The notes beneath the pieces were generated by a model. That model was not told the origin of the DNA. It saw only the letters and a program-made list of their open reading frames with translations, and made no database searches. DNA of 44,406 nt from Candidatus Harrysmithiimonas galli (lineage in GTDB: Bacteria; Bacillota; Bacilli; CAJFEE01): assembly GCA_904373265.1 (NCBI GenBank), contig CAJFEE010000022.1:1-44406 (forward strand). The letters are read 5' to 3'. Each line of letters starts with the position of its first letter. Position 1 is the first letter of the stretch. Below, piece after piece: positions 1-9,062 of this stretch. Position numbers and translations under genes: made by a program.

Positions 1-91
1 TCAACTTGGAAAAGGAATTGAATAAATGACGGCAAACGCTCAAACCCCTTGAAAATAAAGGCTTTTTCCGTTTGTCGTTATTATACCGTAA

Positions 92-268
92 CGGCACACG
101 CACGCAAGTATTTTGCTATACAAAAGAATTTCTGTCTATTATGTGTCAGAACGTCTAGGACACGCAGATATAGAAACCACGCACGAACATTATGCACATC
201 TATTAAAAGAACTTAGGAAAGAAGATGAAAACAATACGACCGCTACTTTTAGCAAGATGTATGTGTAA
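92..268 (+). pseudogene. Tyrosine recombinase (integrase) C-terminal remnant
   Basis: The translation keeps the catalytic-domain end of a phage/ICE-type tyrosine recombinase: RHTHAS (second conserved Arg with its His), then SERLGHADIETT and the segment HEHYAHLL containing the Tyr nucleophile, ending ...SKMYV-stop. An in-frame TAA at 89-91 stands where the Leu of the usual LRHTHAS motif is expected, and the upstream 90 bases in this frame do not look like integrase, so the gene is broken at about position 91. The fragment points toward the 3' end of tRNA-Arg, the classic arrangement for elements that integrate into tRNA genes. I infer a decayed or rearranged mobile element extending to the left of the window. 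Confidence 0.75.
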
Positions 269-273
269 AATTC

Positions 274-291
274 GTGTAAAAAGTTTTACAC
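274..291. repeat. Short inverted repeat after integrase remnant
   Basis: Arms GTGTAAAA and TTTTACAC are separated by 2 bases, just after the integrase stop codon. It could be an operator or recombination-related site of the former mobile element; the sequence alone does not decide. Confidence 0.35.
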
Positions 292-323
292 AAGTACGTT
301 TTTCTACGTCATTCTTGAGTAAT

Positions 324-371
324 AAAAAATGCTTACAAACGTTGGTGTATCAACATTCATAAGCATTTTTA
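324..371. terminator. Bidirectional terminator-like hairpin
   Basis: AAAAAATGCTTA pairs with TAAGCATTTTT around a loop that itself holds GTTG/CAAC. A-rich and T-rich flanks give a U-tract in both directions, so it can end the tRNA transcript from the right and any transcript from the integrase side. Confidence 0.6.
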
Positions 372-395
372 AATTATTCTAAAAAACACAAAAAG

Positions 396-469
<74 letters not shown>

Positions 470-474
470 AAAAA

Positions 475-548
475 TGGAGCGGACGATGGGAATCGAACCC
501 ACAACCAAAGCTTGGAAGGCTTTTATTTTACCACTAAACTACGTCCGC
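475..548 (-). tRNA. tRNA-Gly (anticodon TCC)
   Basis: On the minus strand GCGGACG pairs with CGTCCGC, followed by discriminator T and an encoded CCA. The anticodon loop reads CTTCCAA and the T-loop GTTCGATTC. It precedes tRNA-Arg by 5 bases and both are served by the promoter at 578-606. Confidence 0.94.
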
Positions 549-577
549 ATCTATATTATTTACTGGCGACAATATCT

Positions 578-606
578 ATTATAGATGATACCCGTCGCCA
601 TGTCAA
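578..606 (-). promoter_or_regulatory. Perfect sigma-A promoter for the tRNA pair
   Basis: The minus strand reads TTGACA (606-601), a 17-base spacer, then TATAAT (583-578), a full consensus match, about 30 bases upstream of tRNA-Gly. Perfect 7-base arms TGGCGAC/GTCGCCA (564-570 and 594-600) bracket the -10 box. Confidence 0.85.
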
Positions 607-613
607 TAAAAAT

Positions 614-1114
614 CTACCGTTGAAAAGTATAACAACATAAACGAGTATGTTCTGCACTCCAACATGTTATTTCAAACTCATTTTCTTTAACATCAATTAT
701 AACATAAGTTCCCTCGCTCCGTCCACGCGGAAAATTCAAACTTCCTGGATTTAAGAAAATCATACCCTCTCGTTCTTCAATTCCTAGTCTGTGACTGTGT
801 CCAAAACAAACGATTTTAGCTTCAATCTCTTTTGCACGCAAAGAAATGGGTAAAAGAGTCTGCTTCACTTTATACAAATGACCATGTGTAATAAAAATAT
901 TCATATTTTCAAACATCACAACTTGTTCATTCTGAAACATTTCCCGTTTATCACAATTTCCTTGAACAACATAAAAACCAGATAACAATGGATCGTCTAC
1001 TTTTAACTCACTGTCTCCACAATGAATTTTCATATCTGCATCCTTATGTTTGTCCAAAACAGATTGAAATTGTATGGTTTCCCCATGTGTATCGCTGACA
1101 ACCAAAATTTTCAT
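614..1114 (-). CDS. ysnB: YfcE/YsnB-type metallophosphoesterase
   Basis: A small calcineurin-like phosphoesterase of the MJ0936/YfcE family, about 166 residues, usual for the family. Metal-binding motifs appear in order: DTHG near the N-terminus, HCGDSE, GNCD, THGH and GHSHR, with NPGS near the end. Family members cleave phosphodiesters in vitro; the physiological substrate is not settled. I place the start at the ATG giving MKILVVSDTHG because GGGAG lies 8 bases upstream; a TTG five codons earlier would swallow that ribosome site. It follows rdgB by 45 bases and is the last gene of the rph-rdgB-ysnB series, the same order as in B. subtilis. A tRNA pair follows with its own promoter. Confidence 0.88.
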   Translation of the reverse strand: MKILVVSDTHGETIQFQSVLDKHKDADMKIHCGDSELKVDDPLLSGFYVVQGNCDKREMFQNEQVVMFENMNIFITHGHLYKVKQTLLPISLRAKEIEAKIVCFGHSHRLGIEEREGMIFLNPGSLNFPRGRSEGTYVIIDVKENEFEITCWSAEHTRLCCYTFQR

Positions 1115-1159
1115 CGTTTCATCTCCCAAATGGTTTGATTTTATTTTTCTATAAAATTT

Positions 1160-1741
1160 TTATTGTAAATCATTAATTAATAGCCGTAGCGCTTTACCAC
1201 GATGGCTGATTTTACCTTTTTGTTCACATGTCATTTCCGCTGTAGTGCATGCATATTCTGGAAAATAGAAAATTGGATCATACCCAAAACCATTTGTTCC
1301 TTTCTTTTCATCGATAATCATTCCTTCACAGACACCTCGGTATGTTTTTGTCAATTCGCCAGGTTTTGCCAACGCCATAACGCAAATAAAACGTGCTGTT
1401 TTGTTTTCTGGTGCTACATCCTTTAAATTCTCCAATACCAATTGTAAATTTTTTTCATCATCTTTCTCCAAACCAGCATAGCGTGCAGAATATACACCTG
1501 GCTCACCATTTAATGCATCAACTTCAAGCCCTGAATCATCAGCAACAACTAGACAATCTAATACTTTTGCCAAATATTCTGCCTTCATACAGGCATTTTC
1601 TTCAAAACTTGTTCCAGTTTCTTCAACTTCTTCGATTTCTGGAAAATCTTTTAATGATTTTACTGTGTAGCCATACGGTGCAAGTAAACTTTGAAATTCT
1701 TTCACTTTTCCAAGATTATTTGTTGCAATCACAATATCCAT
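1160..1741 (-). CDS. rdgB: XTP/dITP diphosphatase (RdgB/HAM1)
   Basis: House-cleaning nucleotide pyrophosphatase that removes ITP, dITP and XTP from the pools so that deaminated purines are not incorporated. The family signatures are clear: N-terminal IATNNLGKVKEF, ADDSGLEVDAL with GVYSARYAG, and C-terminal GFGYDPIF and SHRGKAL. At 193 residues it is full length. The start has GAGGG 9 bases upstream. It lies 26 bases downstream of rph and belongs to the same transcript; the B. subtilis orthologue is ysnA in the same order. Confidence 0.95.
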   Translation of the reverse strand: MDIVIATNNLGKVKEFQSLLAPYGYTVKSLKDFPEIEEVEETGTSFEENACMKAEYLAKVLDCLVVADDSGLEVDALNGEPGVYSARYAGLEKDDEKNLQLVLENLKDVAPENKTARFICVMALAKPGELTKTYRGVCEGMIIDEKKGTNGFGYDPIFYFPEYACTTAEMTCEQKGKISHRGKALRLLINDLQ

Positions 1742-1767
1742 CGCTTGATCCCTCTTTATTTTTAAAT

Positions 1768-2508
1768 CTACAAAATAACAGATACCTCATAATCATTAAT
1801 CACCTTTTGGTGGAGTTCAATCAATTGTGCAATACCCGCAGCGCCCAATGCTAACAAATCTTGCAACTGTTCAAAGGAAAAAGTTGCTTCTTCACCAGTT
1901 CCCTGCAGTTCCACAAAATGTCCCTTTCCAGTCATTACGATGTTCATATCGACTTGACATGTAGAATCCTCTGTATAATCTAAATCCAACAATACCTCAC
2001 CAGATTTAGAAATCCCAACAGAAACAGCCGCCAAATAATCCTTCAACGGATTTTGTTCAATTACGCCAGCAGTGAGCAGCTTTTTCATAACAATAGCAAT
2101 CGCAATAAAAGCTCCATTAATGGATGCTATCCGTGTTCCGCCATCTGCCTGAATCACATCACAATCTACTGTAATCGTGCGCTCACCCAATTTTTCCAAA
2201 TCGATCACACTGCGTAATGCACGTCCGATTAAACGTTGAATTTCCATTGTACGCCCAGTTACCTTTCCTTTATGTGATTCTCGGGAAGTTCTTTGATGGG
2301 TTGCCCGCGGAAGCATCGCATACTCAGCTTGAATCCAGCCTTTATTTTGTCCACGTAAAAAAGACGGAATCTTTTCCTCAACTGTCGCATTACAAATAAC
2401 ACGTGTTTGACCAAATGTAATCAATACAGAACCTTCTGGATGAACGATAAAGTCAGGTTGTATGTTGATTGCACGCAGTTGATCATTTTTTCGCCCGTCA
2501 TGTCTCAT
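1768..2508 (-). CDS. rph: Ribonuclease PH
   Basis: Phosphorolytic 3'-5' exoribonuclease that trims tRNA 3' ends with inorganic phosphate as attacking group. It starts [12 protein letters not shown], the conserved N-terminus, and carries [29 protein letters not shown] and the C-terminal GTGEEATFS motif. At 246 residues it is full length and forms a ring-shaped hexamer in known members. The ATG is preceded by GGGGAGGG. It lies between gerM and rdgB as in B. subtilis. Confidence 0.96.
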   Translation of the reverse strand: MRHDGRKNDQLRAINIQPDFIVHPEGSVLITFGQTRVICNATVEEKIPSFLRGQNKGWIQAEYAMLPRATHQRTSRESHKGKVTGRTMEIQRLIGRALRSVIDLEKLGERTITVDCDVIQADGGTRIASINGAFIAIAIVMKKLLTAGVIEQNPLKDYLAAVSVGISKSGEVLLDLDYTEDSTCQVDMNIVMTGKGHFVELQGTGEEATFSFEQLQDLLALGAAGIAQLIELHQKVINDYEVSVIL

Positions 2509-2653
2509 TTTCTGTCCCTCCCCAAAAATAAAAAAAGAGATCGGACAAATAAAATTTCAAAAATACTCAGCAGGAAAACGTTTTATATCCGTTATTTACC
2601 GAAGCACTTGATGATCTTATTTCCGTCCTCTTCTACTATAACAAAAAAAATCA

Positions 2654-3700
2654 TTAATAACTACCTACATTTGTATTTTGCGGGCGTGTGACCGGTTTGT
2701 TAATTTTTTCACCGTTGCCGTCAACAGCAATTGCTTCCCCCTCTACCAACAATGCAACTGAATCAATATCTGGTTGTTCGGTTAACGATAAAACCAATGC
2801 ATCCAGCATATATTGAGAAACGACATGATTTTGTGCATCTGAAAAAATATTTTGATTGAAATTTACAGTGACCTGCCCGTTTTCAAACTCTGGTTCATTC
2901 AGTAAAACCACATCTTCATGAAAATCGCTAAGCAAATCTGTTTCATAAGACGGACCAAGCACCAATTCATTGACTATGGCCGCTGCCATATTTTGCTCGT
3001 TAGATGAAATGCGTTTGGTTACAGGCACATAATAGGTCTCATTTCCAATTTGCGATACATAGTAAATCACTGCACTTTTAGAATTCATAAAATCAGCAAT
3101 TTCGCTGGTTTGATGATTGATTCCAATTGAACGATCCAGGCTTGTTGCAAGCGGTGTATTCCCCACTGGCATGGCTGTTAGATCATAACCAGACATTTGC
3201 AACTTAACCTCCTTTACCTTATCAAACTGTGTAGCTGTCCAAACAATCGATTGTAAAATTCGTTGTTCATCAACAGCAGCATAATTTTTGAATGCATCTG
3301 ATAAGTTGATAACAAGTAATCCATCTTCCTTCAAATCAACAGAAATTTCTGTATCCGCTGGTAAAGGAGCTTTAAATCCATTCGGAAGCAATTCGGTAAC
3401 AGGTCCATTTTGCACCAAGTATTCTAAAGACTGTTTGACAACAGCATTGGATTCAGGCAAAGCCAATGAACGTGGTACAACATAGCCATTTTCATCAATA
3501 AAATATAAATCTCTTAATACATAACCCTCTTTCACCGTTTCAGATTCTCCTGATTTTCCACTTACAGTCTGTACTGTTTCTTTTGTTTTTACATCCTGAT
3601 CTGAAAAATCACTGTAATAATAGTAAGCACCACCGCATACCCCCACCAAAGTTAACGATAACAATATGCTTTGAACTTTGGACATCTTTTTCATTTTCAT
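2654..3700 (-). CDS. gerM: Sporulation/germination protein GerM
   Basis: A 348-residue exported protein with one N-terminal hydrophobic segment (about residues 9-28) followed by two tandem GerMN domains (roughly 70-185 and 215-335). In B. subtilis GerM is needed for normal sporulation and germination and helps hold the SpoIIIA-SpoIIQ channel between the two spore compartments. B. subtilis GerM is a lipoprotein; here the candidate lipobox reads LVGVC, with Val instead of Gly/Ala just before the Cys, so it may be a simple membrane anchor. The chosen ATG has GGAGG about 10 bases upstream. It sits between racE and rph as in B. subtilis, without the small gene that B. subtilis has between racE and gerM. 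Confidence 0.9.
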   Translation of the reverse strand: MKMKKMSKVQSILLSLTLVGVCGGAYYYYSDFSDQDVKTKETVQTVSGKSGESETVKEGYVLRDLYFIDENGYVVPRSLALPESNAVVKQSLEYLVQNGPVTELLPNGFKAPLPADTEISVDLKEDGLLVINLSDAFKNYAAVDEQRILQSIVWTATQFDKVKEVKLQMSGYDLTAMPVGNTPLATSLDRSIGINHQTSEIADFMNSKSAVIYYVSQIGNETYYVPVTKRISSNEQNMAAAIVNELVLGPSYETDLLSDFHEDVVLLNEPEFENGQVTVNFNQNIFSDAQNHVVSQYMLDALVLSLTEQPDIDSVALLVEGEAIAVDGNGEKINKPVTRPQNTNVGSY

Positions 3701-3763
3701 CTTCTCATTCCCTCCTCAACAGTTCGTACTACTATGTATACGAGCTGTTTATTCCATTAGAAC

Positions 3764-3796
3764 AAAAAAAGATTGCACATTTTTTTAATGGCAATC
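3764..3796 (-). terminator. Intrinsic terminator of racE
   Basis: The minus strand has GATTGC (3796-3791), a 14-base loop, GCAATC (3776-3771) and then seven T's, 20-50 bases after the racE stop. Confidence 0.7.
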
Positions 3797-3814
3797 AAAA
3801 AATCAATAGAGTTC

Positions 3815-4612
3815 TTATTCTAATCGGATTTGCTGCGTGACATAATTTTTTTCATCTAGCCATTGACTTGCAATTTTTTCAAACATTGCTGCATCACCGG
3901 TTGTAAAAAATTTATGCTTTCCTTCTAAAGCATAAATATTCAAAAGATTACTGTATTGTAAAATTGTACTGAGCTCTCTACCAGTTTCTTCCCCTGAATT
4001 AATTAAAGTGACACGTCGTCCCATGGCTTTCTGAATTTGTTTTTGTAAGAGTGGATAATGTGTACATCCAAGAATTAACGTATCGATCTCTTCAAACTGA
4101 AACGGCAACAAATTTTTCTTGACAATCTCAAACGTCTGCTTTTTATGGAAATCTCCTCTTTCTACAATTGGAACAAAATCTGGACAAGCTACACTTTTGA
4201 CATATACATAATTATCAATCATCTTCAATGACTTCTGATAAGCATCAGAATGAATGGTCCCCTTTGTTCCAATTACTCCGATCCGTTTGCTTCTTGTAAC
4301 TTTTAAAGCGGCACGTGTACCTGGTGCAATAACCCCGACCACAGGAATATCCAAGCTTCTTTGCAATTCATCTAATACAACAGCAGTTGCCGTATTACAA
4401 GCAATCACAAGCATTTTTATATTATATGTAAGCAAAAAACGAACCAGTTCCCAAGTAAATTTTCGTACCTCTTCAAACGGTCTTGGACCATATGGACACC
4501 GTAATGTATCCCCGATATAGATAATTTTCTCTTTTGGAAGCTGACGCATCAGTTCTCTTACAACGGTTAAACCACCAACTCCCGAATCTAACATTCCAAT
4601 TGGTCGTTTCAC
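3815..4612 (-). CDS. racE: Glutamate racemase
   Basis: Cofactor-independent interconversion of L- and D-glutamate, supplying D-Glu for peptidoglycan. The protein has the N-terminal GMLDSGVGGLTV signature and both catalytic cysteines, in ACNTAT (near residue 73) and LGCTHYP (near residue 183). The open frame can start at an ATG two codons upstream, but AGGAGG would then lie 1 base from it. GTG (4612) has a 7-base spacing, so I choose GTG, giving 265 residues. It lies between gerE and gerM as in B. subtilis, followed by its own terminator. Confidence 0.94.
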   Translation of the reverse strand: MKRPIGMLDSGVGGLTVVRELMRQLPKEKIIYIGDTLRCPYGPRPFEEVRKFTWELVRFLLTYNIKMLVIACNTATAVVLDELQRSLDIPVVGVIAPGTRAALKVTRSKRIGVIGTKGTIHSDAYQKSLKMIDNYVYVKSVACPDFVPIVERGDFHKKQTFEIVKKNLLPFQFEEIDTLILGCTHYPLLQKQIQKAMGRRVTLINSGEETGRELSTILQYSNLLNIYALEGKHKFFTTGDAAMFEKIASQWLDEKNYVTQQIRLE

Positions 4613-4666
4613 AACCATGCCTCCTAATCTTTCTTTTCATATACACTTTAATGGCTTTCTAGATTA

Positions 4667-4845
4667 GAGGCTGAAACAAAGTCAAAAATGGCTTTTTCAC
4701 ATTTGTCTCGCTTTCCTCAAATAGCCACCAGCCTACATCAAAACAACGACCTTACTTTGAATCTTCTCTCCCATAGATGTCTCATCCATGCAGAAACTTC
4801 AGAAAAAAATTGGTTTGAAAGCAAAAATACTTTTGTTCCAGCTTC
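4667..4845 (+). repeat. Dispersed intergenic repeat, copy A
   Basis: About 180 bases starting GAGGCTGAAACAAA and ending near ACTTTTGTTCCAGC, so the ends form an imperfect inverted repeat. The internal landmarks CTTCAGAAAAAAATTGG and TTTGAAAGCAAAAA align with copy C (12942-13140) and, on the other strand, with copy D (43627-43820). No reading frame. It looks like a diverged non-autonomous element or a structured intergenic repeat. Confidence 0.6.
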
Positions 4846-5007
4846 TTTCAACTTTATTTTCAAATAATCTAAACAAAAAAAGTAACAAATAAAAGGCTTC
4901 TCTCAAAATCTCTTATTCTTTTCTTAATCGCTTAATCATCTGTCCAACTCATTCATTCTAACAAAATTTATTTTAAAAAAACAGTCTGATATGATGAGGC
5001 AGCAGAA

Positions 5008-5139
5008 AAAGGCTGAAACAAAAGATTTATTTACAAAAAAACCAAAGTAAATAAGACAACCTAGGCTTTTATAAATATGTTTTAAAAAAACAGAAAAAAG
5101 ACAAATTATTTTTAAAAATTTTATTTTGTCTCAGCCTTT
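5008..5139. repeat. Shorter repeat with the same termini (copy B)
   Basis: It starts AAAGGCTGAAACAAAA and ends TTTTGTCTCAGCCTTT, a near-perfect terminal inverted repeat of 16 bases, with AT-rich filler that does not match copy A. It shares the end motif of the other copies and abuts the 3' end of gerE, so its transcript could fold into a long hairpin. Between 4846 and 5007 I see nothing else. Confidence 0.55.
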
Positions 5140-5153
5140 AACCCAAAATATAT

Positions 5154-5378
5154 TTACAATTTCAACTCACCTGTTCGAATCAACTCCACAACTGCTTGTG
5201 ACCGACCTTTGACACCGAGCTTCTGCATCGCATTAGAAATATGATTTCGTACCGTTTTTTCACTAATAAATAAATCTGTTGCAATTTCCTTTGTTGTTTT
5301 ATCTTGAACAAGCAATTCAAATACTTCCTTTTCTCGTTTTGTTAGAATTGATTTCGTATGAAATTTCTTTTCATCCAA
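5154..5378 (-). CDS. gerE: Spore coat transcription factor GerE
   Basis: A 74-residue protein that is essentially one LuxR-type helix-turn-helix: LTKREKEVFELLVQ, then KEIATDLFISEKTVRNHISNA and the C-terminal helix. In B. subtilis GerE acts in the mother cell with sigma-K as the last regulator of coat genes. Length and sequence match the B. subtilis protein from end to end. The start is TTG: GGAGG lies 8 bases before it, and the next codons MDEKKF align with the known N-terminus. It has no sensory domain, so it is not a quorum-sensing regulator despite the HTH type. It lies upstream of racE and downstream of sdhB, as in B. subtilis. Confidence 0.95.
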   Translation of the reverse strand: MDEKKFHTKSILTKREKEVFELLVQDKTTKEIATDLFISEKTVRNHISNAMQKLGVKGRSQAVVELIRTGELKL

Positions 5379-5438
5379 TGATGTGACCTCCTTACCTCAC
5401 CTGAATTGCAGCAAACCATTCATTTACTTTCGTCTACA

Positions 5439-5466
5439 TATCATATGTTTTGCCTTTAAGAACCGT
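5439..5466 (-). promoter_or_regulatory. Candidate sigma-K promoter of gerE
   Basis: The minus strand reads AC (5466-5465), a 17-base spacer, then CATATGATA (5447-5439). This fits the known sigma-K pattern AC-N16/17-CATANNNTA exactly and lies about 60 bases before the gerE start. gerE is a known sigma-K gene in B. subtilis, which supports the call. Confidence 0.55.
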
Positions 5467-5469
5467 GCG

Positions 5470-6450
5470 CATTTATACACAAAGTGATAAAAATAGATAT
5501 ATTCAATGGTGTTTTAGCCTTTTTATTGACTAGAAAACCTATAAATGCTTGTCATTTCTGATGTGAGCACTCATTTGAAAAAAGACAAATCATGCTCAGA
5601 CGGAGGAACAAATGGGTTAAACTACTTAATACATAATAATATGAACATAACGTACTATGATTCTTTTACACAGATATATTAAAAACAAGTTTATATTTAT
5701 CTAAATTCTACAAATAAAATGGTGTTAGATAAAGATGGACATCATATAGACTCAAGAAAATAAAATAAATATTCTAATTTTTTAATTTATAAATATAAAA
5801 GTCATCATTTACAAAAATAAAATAAAAGTATGTATAATTATTTTCTCTATCAAATAAATAAAACAATCCCTGTATCAATCTAAACTTTCATTCCTAATTC
5901 TCTAGAAATTCATTTCATAAAACATCAAATGAGCCATACTGATAAAAACAAAGTGGGATTATGACTGCATACTAAATCATATGATAACAAGAATGAAACA
6001 CAGCCTTATGAATTAAACAAATATATTGCAAACCAAAACAAATGCTACATTTAATACAAGTTGATGTGAACAGATCTAAGCTCGTCAAAACTTTGGTGGT
6101 TTCGTCAATCACTTCCCTTAACTGTTATTTGAAAGATCTTGATAAATTACCTGCATTTATGGCAAGACTTTATTATATAAACATAATTGTTCACTCTTCT
6201 AATAATGATGACTCAGATCAGTTGATACCTATGAATTATTATAAGTATCTTTGTTTGTTACTTTCACTTTGATAAGAAGACATTCTTTACCATGCCTAAA
6301 ATTATTCTAACATAAAGATTAAATATCTTTTTGACTATATTTCTTAGTAATACAAAAAATCCATAGCCTACTGTTTTATCAATTCTTTCTGACGATTTAA
6401 GAATCTTTTTATCCTCGATAAGCTGTAGCAATCAAATTTCATAAAAATAT
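5470..6450. other. Gene-free AT-rich region between gerE and sdhB
   Basis: About 1 kb with no frame I can support. The longest plus-strand frame (6042-6272, 76 codons) lacks a ribosome site and recognisable motifs. No repeats or RNA genes were recognised. It may hold gene remnants beyond recognition. Confidence 0.5.
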
Positions 6451-6451
6451 A

Positions 6452-6503
6452 TAAAAAAACTCTTTTAGTCAGAAATTGTAAAACAAACATCTGAATAAAA
6501 GAG
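6452..6503 (-). terminator. Terminator of the sdh operon
   Basis: On the minus strand CTCTTTTATTCAG (6503-6491) pairs with CTGACTAAAAGAG (6472-6460), followed by TTTTTTTAT. It lies 26 bases after the sdhB stop. Confidence 0.8.
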
Positions 6504-6528
6504 GTTTATACAATGTTTTCATTAAAAA

Positions 6529-7284
6529 TTAACTGTCACTGCCAAAGAAATCTTTAAACGCTTGTATAGTTGTTGCACGATTCAGTGCAGCAATCGAAGT
6601 AGTTAATGGAATCTCTTTTGGACATGCCTTCACGCAATTTTGTGCATTTCCACACTCGGCAATTCCACCTTCACTCATAATGGTACGCAAACGCTCTGCT
6701 TTATGCATTGCTCCTGTCGGATGTGTATTAAATAAGCGAACCTGAGACAAAGGTTGTGGACCAATAAATTTCGATTTATCATTTACATTCGGACAAGATT
6801 CCAGACAAACCCCACACGTCATACAACGTGAAAGCTCGTATGCCCACTCTCGCTTATATTCAGGCATTCTTGGACCAGAACCTAAGCTGAAAGTGCCATC
6901 GATCGGAATCCATGCTTTTACACGTTTTAACGCATCAAACATTCTTTGACGATTCACATGTAAATCACGAATCACTGGGAATTTAGTCAAAGGAGCCAAA
7001 CGAATAGGCTGTTCCAATGTATCAATCAATGTTGAGCATGCTTGACGCGGCTTTCCGTTGATAATCATAGAACATGCACCACAAACTTCCTCTAAACAGT
7101 TCATTTCCCATGAAACCGGTGGAACTGATTTTCCGTTCACATCAACACTTAATCTACGAACTTCCATCAGTACTGCAATCACATTCAAATTCTCACGATA
7201 TGGAATTTTAAATTCTTGCTCATATGCAGGAGAATCCGGTGTATCCTGTCTTTTAATAATAAGGTGGATAACTTTCTCACTCAT
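6529..7284 (-). CDS. sdhB: Succinate dehydrogenase iron-sulfur subunit
   Basis: Passes electrons from the FAD of SdhA to the membrane anchor of complex II. Cys motifs for three clusters are visible in order: CLEEVCGACSMIINGKPRQAC for [2Fe-2S] (about residues 63-83), CMTCGVCLESCP for [4Fe-4S] (about 153-164) and CGNAQNCVKACPKEIP for [3Fe-4S] (about 211-226). At 251 residues it is full length. It starts 3 bases after the sdhA stop, with its AAGGAGGAG ribosome site inside the end of sdhA, so the two are translationally coupled. The strong terminator after it closes the operon. Confidence 0.97.
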   Translation of the reverse strand: MSEKVIHLIIKRQDTPDSPAYEQEFKIPYRENLNVIAVLMEVRRLSVDVNGKSVPPVSWEMNCLEEVCGACSMIINGKPRQACSTLIDTLEQPIRLAPLTKFPVIRDLHVNRQRMFDALKRVKAWIPIDGTFSLGSGPRMPEYKREWAYELSRCMTCGVCLESCPNVNDKSKFIGPQPLSQVRLFNTHPTGAMHKAERLRTIMSEGGIAECGNAQNCVKACPKEIPLTTSIAALNRATTIQAFKDFFGSDS

Positions 7285-7287
7285 ATG

Positions 7288-9048
7288 TTATTTCTCCTCC
7301 TTACTTTTTGAATAATCACGTTTACGTGGTGGAATCAGCGAAATATCTACGTCCTCATACGTAATCACAGGCTCATTTTTCACTGGATCATACTGCGCTT
7401 TTGTCGTTTTCAAGAATTTCTCATCATCACGTTCTGGAAATTCTGGTTTATAATGCGCACCACGGCTTTCATCACGCAAAAGCGCACCTTTGGTAATAAC
7501 ACGTGCAAGCTGAATCATACCACCAAGCTCTCTAGCAAAAACAGCTGTCTGATTATTCCATGTAGAATGATCATTAATATTGATATTTTCATATCTTTCA
7601 AGTAACTCTTCCAACTTTTCCAACGTTTTTTGCAAACGGTCATTATAGCGAACAACTGTCACATTTTCTGTCATTAACGTACCCAGTTCTTTATGCAGGT
7701 CATAAATATTCTCTGTACCAGATTTACTGAGCAAGTTTGCATACGCCTTCTTCTCAATTTCCAAAGCTTCAATGAAAACAGATTCTGGAACATCTTCAAC
7801 ATGTTTATTCAATCCGTCAATATATTTCATAGCATTTGGACCAGCAACAGTTCCTGCATAAATCGCAGACAATAGCGAGTTTGCACCTAAGCGATTTGCA
7901 CCATGCTGCGAATAATCACACTCCCCCGCTGCAAACAAACCCGGAATACTCGTTTGCTGATTATAATCAACCCATAATCCACCCATAGAATAGTGGACAC
8001 CTGGGAAAATTTCCATTGGAACCTTACGCGGATCTTGTCCGACAAATTTCTCATAAATTTCTAAAATCCCGCCAAGTTTACGATCTAGTTCCTTTGGATC
8101 TTTATGTGATAAATCAAGATATACTTTATTTTCACCATTAATACCAAGCTTTAAGTCTACACAAACATGGAAAATTTCACGTGTTGCAATATCGCGTGGC
8201 ACCAAATTCCCATATGCTGGATATTTTTCCTCCAAAAAATACCAAGGCTTTCCATCTTTATACGTCCAAATTCGTCCACCTTCTCCACGAGCAGATTCAC
8301 TCATTAAACGAAGTTTGTCATCTTTTGGAATTGCGGTTGGATGAATCTGAATAAATTCACCATTTGCATAATATGCGCCTTGCAAATAAGTTTTCGCTGC
8401 CGCATATCCAGTGTTGATTGTTGAATTGGTAGAACCACCAAAAATCATACCCAAGCCACCGGTTGCCAAAATTACCGCATCTGATTTAAAAACCTCAATA
8501 TCCATTGAGCTTAAATTTTGTGCAACAATTCCACGACAAATGCCTTCACTATCTAATACAGCACGAACATATTCCCATCCTTCATACTTGGTTACCAATC
8601 CTTCTGTTTCAAATTTACGAACTTGCTCATCCAGTGCATACAAAAGCTGCTGACCAGTTGTTGCACCAGCAAATGCTGTACGATGATGTTGTGTACCACC
8701 AAATCGGCGAAAATCCAATAGACCCTCTGGTGTTCGATTAAACATAACCCCCATCCGATCCATTAAATTGATAATATCTGGTGCCGCCTCACACATCGCC
8801 TTTACTGGAGGTTGATTGGCCAAAAAATCCCCACCATAAATTGTATCATCAAAATGAATCCAAGGAGAATCTCCTTCTCCCTTTGTATTGACCGCACCAT
8901 TGATCCCACCTTGTGCACAAACGGAATGAGATCTTTTTACTGGCACAAGCGAAAAAAGCTGAACAGAAACACCAGATTCGGCTGCCTTAATGGTTGACAT
9001 CAACCCAGCAAGACCTCCCCCGACTACAATAATTCTCTTATTTCCCAT
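7288..9048 (-). CDS. sdhA: Succinate dehydrogenase flavoprotein subunit
   Basis: The catalytic subunit of complex II, oxidising succinate to fumarate at the inner face of the membrane with covalently bound FAD. The N-terminal dinucleotide fold reads VVGGGLAGLM, and the flavin-linking His is in RSHSVCAQGGING (about residue 41). Substrate-site motifs include HPTA, SARGEGG and HYSMGGLWVD. At 586 residues it is full length and of the Gram-positive type. It has GGAGGG before the ATG and lies 14 bases after sdhC in the usual order C-A-B. Confidence 0.97.
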   Translation of the reverse strand: MGNKRIIVVGGGLAGLMSTIKAAESGVSVQLFSLVPVKRSHSVCAQGGINGAVNTKGEGDSPWIHFDDTIYGGDFLANQPPVKAMCEAAPDIINLMDRMGVMFNRTPEGLLDFRRFGGTQHHRTAFAGATTGQQLLYALDEQVRKFETEGLVTKYEGWEYVRAVLDSEGICRGIVAQNLSSMDIEVFKSDAVILATGGLGMIFGGSTNSTINTGYAAAKTYLQGAYYANGEFIQIHPTAIPKDDKLRLMSESARGEGGRIWTYKDGKPWYFLEEKYPAYGNLVPRDIATREIFHVCVDLKLGINGENKVYLDLSHKDPKELDRKLGGILEIYEKFVGQDPRKVPMEIFPGVHYSMGGLWVDYNQQTSIPGLFAAGECDYSQHGANRLGANSLLSAIYAGTVAGPNAMKYIDGLNKHVEDVPESVFIEALEIEKKAYANLLSKSGTENIYDLHKELGTLMTENVTVVRYNDRLQKTLEKLEELLERYENININDHSTWNNQTAVFARELGGMIQLARVITKGALLRDESRGAHYKPEFPERDDEKFLKTTKAQYDPVKNEPVITYEDVDISLIPPRKRDYSKSKEEK

Positions 9049-9062
9049 ATTCTGTTTCCCTC

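Noticed and set aside
5154-5378. GerE as the missing partner regulator of the agr kinase
   Set aside because: It is a receiver-less 74-residue protein colinear with sporulation GerE, 26 kb from the agr genes.
6042-6272. 76-codon plus-strand frame in the gerE-sdhB gap
   Set aside because: No ribosome site, no motif, very AT-rich; probably chance or an unreadable remnant.
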